Shown here: piece by piece, positions 38,548 to 43,231 of the stretch
Layout of the letters: every line of letters begins with the position of its first letter
Numbering within the stretch: position 1 is the first letter of the stretch
Origin: a virus
IMG/VR virus record: IMGVR_UViG_3300010403_000012
Coordinates: 1 to 43,231 of that record
Strand: one strand, 5' to 3'
Length of the DNA: 43,231 bases
Made by a program: the position numbers and the translations under genes
The notes under the pieces: model-generated
Database searches by the model: none
Seen by the model: the letters and a program-made list of their open reading frames with translations, nothing else
What the model was told of the DNA's origin: nothing

Positions 38548-38576
38548 TTAATAGCGTCGCTATAGGGCGCCGTCAA
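38548..38576 (-). promoter_or_regulatory. PR-like promoter of the leftward operon
   Basis: On the minus strand TTGACG (38576-38571), a 17-base spacer and TATTAA (38553-38548) form a good sigma-70 promoter pointing into cro. The -10 box overlaps the perfect operator at 38550-38564 and the -35 box touches the half-site at 38575, so repressor or Cro binding would block polymerase. Confidence 0.75.
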
Positions 38577-38612
38577 TAGCATGCTGGTTGCAGGGTTAAT
38601 AGCGTCTGGCCA
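38550..38612. promoter_or_regulatory. Operator cluster between cro and repressor (OR-like)
   Basis: Three copies of the AATAGC motif occur at 38550, 38575 and 38598, spaced 25 and 23 bases. The first is a near-perfect dyad, AATAGC-GTC-GCTATA. The other two keep the left half but have poor right halves (CTGGTT, TGGCCA). The spacing near two or more helical turns and the overlap with the divergent promoters fit a three-site operator. Confidence 0.7.
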
Positions 38613-38622
38613 CGGTTGCGCC

Positions 38623-39045
38623 ATGGCCGCGAAAAAAGCGAGGCCTGGACAGGGAATTCCGGACTCGGTCAAAAAAACGGAAGGGAAGGCGTTACACGAC
38701 CTGTGGAAGCGACGTAAAAAGCGCTCTCAAGCCGAGTTCGCCCATTCCCTAGGGTTCACCCAGGGGTACCTGCCTCAGTTCTTCGGTGGGCTGCGGCCAC
38801 TAACCGTCGATTTGGCAAGCAGGTTTGCCGATGAGCTGGGCGTCGATATAGGGGACTTCTCCCCCCGCCTGGCCCAGCAGTTCCATGCAGAGCTTACGGC
38901 TGCTGAATGGCCTTTCCGTGGCTTTACGCGCGCCCAATACGAATCCCTTACCCAAGCGCAGCGTGCCGCTGTAGAGGGGCTCGTCAACGGATTCCTACAA
39001 GAGCATGCGGCCCCCGCCTCTAGACGGCTTCGCCGCGTCGTCTAG
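38623..39045 (+). CDS. cI: CI-like lysogeny repressor, short form
   Basis: A 140 aa protein. Residues about 19-75 form a Cro/C1-type helix-turn-helix (KRRKKRSQAEFAHSLGFTQGYLPQFFGG...TVDLASRFADELGVDIGDFSP in part). The remaining 60 residues are helical (FTRAQYESLTQAQRAAVEGLVNGFL) with no S24 peptidase, so RecA-stimulated self-cleavage is not expected. ATG at 38623 gives MAAKK; an in-frame ATG at 38581 would add 14 residues and lies inside an operator site. Neither start has a clear ribosome site. Flanked by operators on both sides, it is the probable prophage repressor. Confidence 0.75.
   Translation: MAAKKARPGQGIPDSVKKTEGKALHDLWKRRKKRSQAEFAHSLGFTQGYLPQFFGGLRPLTVDLASRFADELGVDIGDFSPRLAQQFHAELTAAEWPFRGFTRAQYESLTQAQRAAVEGLVNGFLQEHAAPASRRLRRVV
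39020..39045 (+). promoter_or_regulatory. Hairpin overlapping the repressor stop
   Basis: A 7-bp stem CTAGACG/CGTCTAG with an inner GGC/GCC possibility ends exactly at the repressor stop codon (39043-39045). No T-run follows, so it is at best a weak terminator or an mRNA stabiliser. Confidence 0.4.
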
Positions 39046-39053
39046 CCGGCCTT

Positions 39054-39165
39054 AATAGCACCGTCAGCGAAACCTTACGCCAGACCCTGACCTTAGGGCC
39101 CGGAGTGTTACAGCACGCAAAAAATTAATAGCCCCGCTATTGACAGGATTCATAGCGTTGCTATT
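39054..39165. promoter_or_regulatory. Operator cluster upstream of the rightward operon (OL-like)
   Basis: AATAGC-CCC-GCTATT (39127-39141) is a perfect 15-base palindrome, and CATAGC-GTT-GCTATT (39151-39165) differs at one outer base; their starts are 24 bases apart. A half-site AATAGC lies at 39054. They share the motif with the cro-cI operators, so one regulator acts at both places. Confidence 0.75.
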
Positions 39166-39167
39166 AT
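39140..39167 (+). promoter_or_regulatory. PL-like sigma-70 promoter
   Basis: TTGACA (39140-39145, perfect consensus), a 16-base spacer and TATTAT (39162-39167, five of six) make a strong promoter for the plus-strand operon; the start site should be near 39174. The -35 overlaps the end of the first operator and the -10 lies in the second, so repressor binding would shut it tightly. Confidence 0.85.
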
Positions 39168-39202
39168 TCGCTCACCTGCTCCCCACCCCCGAGGCCAAGC
39201 CG

Positions 39203-39529
39203 ATGAGCACGAACGCAAACGACATCCTCAATGGAAACGGCAGTCGCTACATCACCCGCACCGGCGCCGGCCGCCGCGCGAACCGCGCGCAGGTGGAGTT
39301 CCGAGGCATGACGCTGTGGGTGGACTACTTCGCTGACGGGGCGTGGATGCCGGCGACGGGCGACGACCCTGCGGAGTACCCCACGGCGGCGGTTAAGTCC
39401 GTGGAGTTAGAGGCTCGCGGCCGCTCGCAGTCCGGCGAGTGGGTGAAGGTGCTCGTGGACATGACGGAGATCCTGTCGGAGTTCCATGACGAGATCGCGG
39501 AGCGCATTGAGAGGAGCTGGCAGGAATGA
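39203..39529 (+). CDS. First rightward early protein, hypothetical
   Basis: A 108 aa protein: polar N-terminus (MSTNANDILNGNGSRYITRTGAGRRANR), then VEFRGMTLWVDYFADGAWMPA and ESVELEARG-like strands (VKSVELEARGRSQSGEWVKVLVDMTEIL in part), ending in a helix. It is the first gene under PL and so expressed first; proteins here are often host-takeover or anti-host factors. ATG at 39203 is used; an upstream alternative at 39140 lies inside the promoter and is rejected. Confidence 0.68.
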   Translation: MSTNANDILNGNGSRYITRTGAGRRANRAQVEFRGMTLWVDYFADGAWMPATGDDPAEYPTAAVKSVELEARGRSQSGEWVKVLVDMTEILSEFHDEIAERIERSWQE

Positions 39530-39837
39530 GTCGCGCCGACAACACGCCGCAGCCCGGCGATCTGCTCGACATCGCCTACATCAACAGCCTGCCGCAGCCG
39601 TTCATCGGCCGGATGCTGGGCGGGTACCGCTGGCCCATTCACGATTTCGAAGTGCAGACCGGGCTCATCCGCATCGATGTGTGCGGAAAGCTCGACGTGG
39701 TGCATATCGCCGACTTCACCAGCTTCCGCGATGCGAACGGCCACGAACATCCGGCCGAAGGATTCTACATCGATGCCACGCAAGAGGAGCGAGACGCCCC
39801 GGCGTTTAATCCCGCCCTCTCCAAGGTGCAGCCATGA
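39526..39837 (+). CDS. Hypothetical early protein
   Basis: A 103 aa protein coupled by ATGA to the previous gene. Sequence is mixed alpha/beta (FIGRMLGGYRWPIHDFEVQTGLIRIDVCGK). No family recognised. Strongly GC-rich, unlike the HNH gene that follows. Confidence 0.62.
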   Translation: MSRADNTPQPGDLLDIAYINSLPQPFIGRMLGGYRWPIHDFEVQTGLIRIDVCGKLDVVHIADFTSFRDANGHEHPAEGFYIDATQEERDAPAFNPALSKVQP

Positions 39838-40349
39838 CCACCCCCGACCCGGTGAAGCGGTATGGCGGGACCGAGTACGCCGAGAAATTCGCACACATTG
39901 AAAATCGTTTTTCAGTGAACGCTGATGGGTGCTGGATTTGGAATGGGTGTGTATCTGCAGATGGATATGGGCAGATGAGATTTCGTGGAAAAACTGTGTA
40001 TGTCCATCGATTCATTTGCGAACACTTCCACGGGCCCATCTCCGCTGGTCTTTGCGTTGACCATCTTTGCCGTGTTCGACGATGCGGCAATCCAAATCAT
40101 TTGGAAGCCACAACGATAAGCACGAACAATTTTCGCGGGGAACAGAGCTTGCGTACTACGTGCCCTAAAGGGCACGCGTATACATCAGAGAACACGCGCC
40201 GCGACAAAGATGGGCACAAGCGCTGTCGTGCATGCGGAGACGCAAGATTTCGTTGGGCGTACTCCAAAAGGCTTGCCCGTGCTGCTTTTGCCGCCCTCAC
40301 CGAGCAGCCCAACAAGACAGCACATACCGAGAAGGAGAGCGGACGATGA
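39834..40349 (+). CDS. HNH endonuclease
   Basis: A 171 aa HNH_3-type nuclease: GCWIWNGCVSADGYGQMRF (33-51), VHRF (57-60, first His), VDHLCRVRRCGNPNHLE (75-91, the H-N-H core with Cys), followed by a zinc-ribbon C-terminus (CPKGHAYTSENT...CRACGDARFRW). This type is typical of free-standing homing endonucleases. Its base composition is clearly AT-richer than both neighbours, suggesting recent entry, yet it keeps ATGA overlaps at both ends. Confidence 0.85.
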   Translation: MTTPDPVKRYGGTEYAEKFAHIENRFSVNADGCWIWNGCVSADGYGQMRFRGKTVYVHRFICEHFHGPISAGLCVDHLCRVRRCGNPNHLEATTISTNNFRGEQSLRTTCPKGHAYTSENTRRDKDGHKRCRACGDARFRWAYSKRLARAAFAALTEQPNKTAHTEKESGR

Positions 40350-40699
40350 GCATCCAACCAAGGCCAGCTACTCCAAAGAGCGTTCATGAGACGGTGATGC
40401 TCTATCTCCGGACATTTCATGGATCAGATGAAAACGAGCCGGTGACTCTGACGCTCACGTATGACGAGCTAGAGGTTCTCGAAGACATGACTGGCTGGTA
40501 CGTCAATGACCTGCCAGAGAAACGCGAACGACTTGCGTCGCTGGCGATGCAGGGGCTGTTGACGAACGCTCCGTTAATCGATCTGTACAACACGCGCAAT
40601 GATCCAAGCGCCATGGCGGTTTATGCGCGCGATGCAGTGAAGTGCGCCGACGCCCTACTCGCCGCCCTAGCCAACGATCAGAAGGAGACCCCCAAGTGA
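40346..40699 (+). CDS. Hypothetical early protein
   Basis: A 117 aa protein coupled by ATGA to the HNH gene. It has strands (ENEPVTLTLTYDELEVLEDM) followed by helices. GAGAAGGAGAG precedes the ATG as a ribosome site. Function unknown. Confidence 0.62.
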   Translation: MSIQPRPATPKSVHETVMLYLRTFHGSDENEPVTLTLTYDELEVLEDMTGWYVNDLPEKRERLASLAMQGLLTNAPLIDLYNTRNDPSAMAVYARDAVKCADALLAALANDQKETPK

Positions 40700-41073
40700 C
40701 CCTCACCAACGGCCGCGAGCAGCCCGCCACCGAGTGGCTGCGGGAGATGTTGCGCCTGGAGACCGAAGGCGCGACGACGCCCGCGCAGAGCGAGGCGCTG
40801 CGCATGGAGCAGGAGGAGCAGGCCGCGCTGGAGCAGATGGCGTCGGAGAGCGGTATTCGTCGCGTGGAGCAGTTGCTCGAGGGGGAGATGTCCCGCCGCG
40901 TGCTCACGCTGACGCCGTCGATGTGGCGCGAGATGTCGGCCGTGGAGCAGCGTGTGATGCTCGATTGGACAGAGCGGCGAGTGAAGCTGCTGTCTGAAAG
41001 GCTTTGCTTTCAGCGCAACAACATTGGATCGGAGCCCGACGTGCCGGAGATGTATCGGGTGGGGGCTTTGTAA
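40696..41073 (+). CDS. Hypothetical charged helical protein
   Basis: A 125 aa protein from GTG (GTGA overlap), almost entirely helical, rich in Glu, Met and Arg (TEWLREMLRLETEG; EQEEQAALEQMASESGI). Its C-terminal half has a repeated WREM/WTER pattern. Overlaps the next start as TAATG. Not recognised. Confidence 0.62.
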   Translation: MTLTNGREQPATEWLREMLRLETEGATTPAQSEALRMEQEEQAALEQMASESGIRRVEQLLEGEMSRRVLTLTPSMWREMSAVEQRVMLDWTERRVKLLSERLCFQRNNIGSEPDVPEMYRVGAL

Positions 41074-41222
41074 TGCCTGCCCCCTCCGCACTCGGCGCCT
41101 TCGCCTGCGTCATGGCCCTGATCGCGGTGGCTGGGGCTTACGGCTGGCTACAAGAACTACGGGGGATTTATGGACGACGAAGACAGCGACGCCGCACAGG
41201 CGTGGCATCAGATCGAAATTGA
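41073..41222 (+). CDS. 49-residue single-TM protein
   Basis: ATG at 41073 (TAATG overlap) to TGA at 41222. It has one transmembrane helix (ALGAFACVMALIAVAGAYGW) followed by a basic tail (GRRRQRRRTG), predicting an inner-membrane protein with the tail in the cytoplasm. Function unknown. Confidence 0.55.
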   Translation: MPAPSALGAFACVMALIAVAGAYGWLQELRGIYGRRRQRRRTGVASDRN

Positions 41223-41508
41223 ACTACGTGAGCTACAGGAGCTAACAGATGTCTATCGCGACGATGATTTTAGGTACCAGCGGCACGGGCAAGAGCACAA
41301 GTTTGCGGAATATGAATCCTGCAGAAACGCTGCTGATTCAGACCATCCCGAAGCCCCTGCCCTTCCGCTCGAAGGACTGGCGCCCGCTGTCGAAGGACGG
41401 GGGGAACATCATTGTATCGGCCGACGCCGCGCAGATCGTGACGGTGATGCAGAAGACATCGCGCCCGATCATCGTGGTGGACGACTTCCAGTACCTCTTG
41501 GTCACTGA
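41170..41508 (+). CDS. Possible overlapping acidic protein
   Basis: ATG at 41170 follows a GGGGGA ribosome-like site and opens an acidic helical start (MDDEDSDAAQAWHQIEIELRELQELTD), which looks natural, but the frame then runs 260 bases into the ATPase gene and gives a His/Arg-rich tail that looks like a shadow. It may be a real short overlapping gene, or a start lost by a frameshift. Low confidence. Confidence 0.25.
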   Translation: MDDEDSDAAQAWHQIEIELRELQELTDVYRDDDFRYQRHGQEHKFAEYESCRNAADSDHPEAPALPLEGLAPAVEGRGEHHCIGRRRADRDGDAEDIAPDHRGGRLPVPLGH

Positions 41509-41896
41509 GTTCATGGCTCGAGCCCACGAGACCGGCTACGGGAAGTTCACCGACATGGCCGCGCACTACTACTCCGTGCTCAAGGCTGCCGGCGACTTGC
41601 CCGCGCACAAGCGCGTCTATCTGCTCTCGCACACCGACAGCAACGACGCCGGCCAGGTGAAGGCGAAGACCATCGGGAAGATGCTTGACGAGAAGGTCAC
41701 CGTGGAGGGCCTTGTGACCATCGTCCTGCGCACCCAGGTGATCAACGGGCAGTACGTGTTCAGCACGCGGAACAGCGGCAGCGACACCGTGAAAACGCCG
41801 CTCGATATGTTCCCCGACGAGCACATCCCGAACGACCTTGCGGCCGTGGATGCCGCCATCGTCGAGTACTACTCCCTATCCCAGGCAGCCGCCTAA
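41249..41896 (+). CDS. Sak4-like RecA-type recombination ATPase
   Basis: A 215 aa P-loop protein: Walker A GTSGTGKST (9-17), Walker B PIIVVDDFQYL (73-83), then VYLLSHTDSND and a C-terminal beta region ending in STRNSGSDTVKTPLDMFP. This matches the Sak4 group of phage single-strand annealing/RecA-like proteins. It works with an SSB-like partner encoded next door in homologous recombination. AGGAG precedes the ATG. Confidence 0.8.
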   Translation: MSIATMILGTSGTGKSTSLRNMNPAETLLIQTIPKPLPFRSKDWRPLSKDGGNIIVSADAAQIVTVMQKTSRPIIVVDDFQYLLVTEFMARAHETGYGKFTDMAAHYYSVLKAAGDLPAHKRVYLLSHTDSNDAGQVKAKTIGKMLDEKVTVEGLVTIVLRTQVINGQYVFSTRNSGSDTVKTPLDMFPDEHIPNDLAAVDAAIVEYYSLSQAAA

Positions 41897-41923
41897 CTTT
41901 TTCTACCTACAGGAATTACAGAC

Positions 41924-42556
41924 ATGTCTCTGAAATTGAACACCGCCGAAGCCCGCAAGGCCGACAAGACCTCCTCAGTCATCCGCGAGACCGGCTCATA
42001 CAAGGGGGTCATCACACGGGCTGAGAAGCTCGTGTCGAAGAACGGAACGAAGGGCGTTGGCTTTTCCTTCAAGGCCGACGACGGCTCCACGGCGAACTAC
42101 CTCGACGTTTACACCGAGAAGGCGTCAGGTGAGCCGCTGTGGGGCGCGAACCTCGTGCAGGCCGTGCTCTGCTGCACGAAGACGAAGGATGCACCGGAGG
42201 GGAAGATCACCGTCGAGAAGTGGGACCGCGAGGTGAGCGAGGTGAGGAACGTCGATGTGTCTGGCTACCCGGCACTCATGGGCAAGCGCATCGGACTCGT
42301 GCTGCAGAAGGAGATCCAGTCTCACTACCAGACCGGGGCCGATCAGGAGCGCATGAACATCGCGCGCGTGTTCGAGGCTGACACGGGCTTCACCTCCACC
42401 GAGATCCTCGACAAGGCGACGAAGCCCGAGAAACTCGCGGAGTTCCTGAAGACCCTCGCGCCTGTGCGTGACAGCCGGAAAAAGGCATTCACACCGCCAA
42501 TGGCAGTCGCAGCATCTTCTCAGGTCGATGACTTCAACGACGAAATCCCCTTCTGA
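41924..42556 (+). CDS. SSB-like DNA-binding protein
   Basis: A 210 aa protein with an OB-fold-like beta region (SSVIRETGSYKGVITRAEKLVSKNGTKGVGFSFKADDG in parts) and a C-terminal acidic tail ending DDFNDEIPF, the signature of single-stranded-DNA-binding proteins, whose last residues recruit partner enzymes. It directly follows the Sak4-like ATPase, the usual pairing in phages. It should coat single-stranded DNA during recombination and replication. Confidence 0.8.
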   Translation: MSLKLNTAEARKADKTSSVIRETGSYKGVITRAEKLVSKNGTKGVGFSFKADDGSTANYLDVYTEKASGEPLWGANLVQAVLCCTKTKDAPEGKITVEKWDREVSEVRNVDVSGYPALMGKRIGLVLQKEIQSHYQTGADQERMNIARVFEADTGFTSTEILDKATKPEKLAEFLKTLAPVRDSRKKAFTPPMAVAASSQVDDFNDEIPF

Positions 42557-42574
42557 TTCAACGAGTTACGTAGC

Positions 42575-42880
42575 ATGTCCGACGACGCACTCATAGCTTG
42601 GCTGGCAGACGGCGCGCAGCCCGCGCTCACGCAGGAAGAAATTGCAGCGCGACGCCATAGCGCGTTCGCGCTGCGCTTTTCCCAGTCCCTGCGCCCGTTG
42701 GGTGATTTGGGGATCAGCGAAGAGGAGCACGAGCTCGCCGTGGCGCGCAACGTGTACGAGGTGCATCGCGCGCTGAACGTCCTGGGCGATGAGGAGTACT
42801 CGGCCGTGTGGTCGCTGCTCTCAGCGTCGGACAGGCGGGCCATCAAGGCTTACGTCGATATTGGGAAGCGTTCTAACTAA
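42575..42880 (+). CDS. Hypothetical helical protein
   Basis: A 101 aa helical protein (DDALIAWLADGAQPALTQEEIAARRHS...YEVHRALNVLGDEEYSAVWSLL in parts) lying just after the SSB-like gene. Not recognised; co-expression with the recombination genes is suggested by position. Confidence 0.62.
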   Translation: MSDDALIAWLADGAQPALTQEEIAARRHSAFALRFSQSLRPLGDLGISEEEHELAVARNVYEVHRALNVLGDEEYSAVWSLLSASDRRAIKAYVDIGKRSN

Positions 42881-42881
42881 C

Positions 42882-42909
42882 CCCGCCCCGGCCTTCGGGC
42901 TGGGGTGGG
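42882..42909 (+). promoter_or_regulatory. Strong hairpin with TTCG loop
   Basis: A 12-bp stem (two G-U pairs) closed by a TTCG tetraloop lies just after the stop at 42880. Without a T-run it is more likely an mRNA-stability or attenuation element separating the recombination genes from the accessory chain. Confidence 0.6.
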
Positions 42910-42918
42910 AGGAGAGAG

Positions 42919-43095
42919 ATGATGCCTGTACTGTTCTACGGAATTTCCTGCATGGTTCTTGGCGTCGGCCTGATATTTCTGGCTGGAGGAATGAATACGA
43001 AATCGCGTTTGCTTGGCCTACTCATGACCATCTGCGGATTTCTCCCGTCTCTGGTGTTAGGCCTGCAGTTAGCGGGCATCAGGGTGTCTCAGTGA
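42919..43095 (+). CDS. 58-residue two-TM protein
   Basis: ATG at 42919 (or 42922) to TGA at 43093-43095. Two hydrophobic helices (about 4-25 and 31-50) with a short positive loop (NTKSR) predict a two-pass membrane protein. GGAGGAGAGAG lies upstream as a strong ribosome site. It overlaps the next gene as GTGA. Confidence 0.65.
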   Translation: MMPVLFYGISCMVLGVGLIFLAGGMNTKSRLLGLLMTICGFLPSLVLGLQLAGIRVSQ

Positions 43096-43231
43096 CCCGC
43101 CTCCTCCTCGCCATCACGCTGATAGCAGCCCTGTCCGGCTGCGAGCACCGCATCAATGAGGGCGAGATCTACGCGCACGGCCACCTTAGCGAGCAGACGG
43201 TGATGATCATGATGCCGCTGACTACTTGCAG
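43092..43231 (+). CDS. Small lipoprotein, 5' part (gene crosses the contig join)
   Basis: GTG at 43092 overlaps the previous stop (GTGA). The signal (MTRLLLAITLIAALSGC) has a lipobox ending at Cys17. The frame runs off the contig end and continues from base 1 after the 123-base overlap to TAA at 350-352, total 122 aa. See the entry at 1-352. Confidence 0.85.
   Translation, partial: MTRLLLAITLIAALSGCEHRINEGEIYAHGHLSEQTVMIMMPLTTC
43109..43231. repeat. Terminal direct repeat, right copy
   Basis: This stretch is identical to bases 1-123. Removing one copy gives a continuous circular genome with the lipoprotein gene intact. Confidence 0.95.

Larger units (their letters stand above)
39046..39202. 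other. Regulatory gap between repressor and rightward operon
   Basis: This 157-base gap holds the OL-like operators, the PL-like promoter and the leader of the first rightward gene. Between 39069 and 39120 no further operator, repeat or frame could be identified. Confidence 0.6.

Noticed and set aside
1-43231. CRISPR array, insertion sequence, reverse transcriptase or diversity-generating cassette
   Set aside because: No regularly spaced direct repeats of 25-40 bases, no transposase, no reverse transcriptase motif and no variable/template repeat pair was found on reading.

Overview
This window is one complete genome of a temperate podovirus-like phage, assembled as a circle. The first 123 bases recur exactly as the last 123, and one small lipoprotein gene runs across the join, so the unique length is about 43.1 kb. 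The DNA is GC-rich. The attachment core matches the 3' half of a bacterial tRNA-Thr(CGT). Both fit a GC-rich proteobacterial host, but the genus cannot be read from sequence alone. No host gene, CRISPR array, insertion sequence or reverse transcriptase was seen.

There are two divergent transcription programmes around a lysogeny switch at 38.3-39.2 kb. A short helix-turn-helix repressor (38623-39045, +) is flanked by two operator clusters built on AATAGC-NNN-GCTATT. Leftward (minus strand) come a Cro/YdaS-like protein, a CII-like regulator, HNH-like and VRR-NUC nucleases, two DNA methyltransferase-like proteins, a VapE-type P-loop helicase, a GIY-YIG protein and a probable Q-like late regulator (31948-32373). 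A rho-independent terminator at 31813-31840 separates this early region from the late genes. The rest of the minus strand, down to 5747, is one long late operon. It holds virion surface proteins (27684-31797), small and large terminase, portal, scaffold, an SU10/DUF5309-type major capsid protein, a glycosyltransferase/methyltransferase cassette (17052-20554), tail adaptor and tail proteins, internal ejection proteins, a beta-helix tailspike, a lysis cassette with nested Rz/Rz1, and finally a metallopeptidase and a metallophosphoesterase.

Rightward (plus strand), a strong promoter at 39140-39167 lies under two operators. It drives hypothetical genes, an HNH endonuclease, a Sak4-like recombination ATPase with an SSB-like partner, and a long chain of small, translationally overlapping accessory genes. 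This chain crosses the contig join and ends in excisionase, integrase and attP at about 4.5 kb. A short group of small genes (4744-5478) beyond attP would be moved to the other prophage end after integration. Nearly every gene pair overlaps as ATGA, GTGA or TAATG, and this was used to choose most start codons.

The most interesting unexplained items are: a 133-nt highly structured element plus an iterated octamer just upstream of the small terminase gene; the glycosylation cassette inside the morphogenesis genes; the tRNA-derived attP that supplies the last integrase codons; a leader with palindromes and pseudoknot potential between the Q-like gene and the late terminator; and a TATACCCC/GGGGTATA dyad upstream of the GIY-YIG gene.
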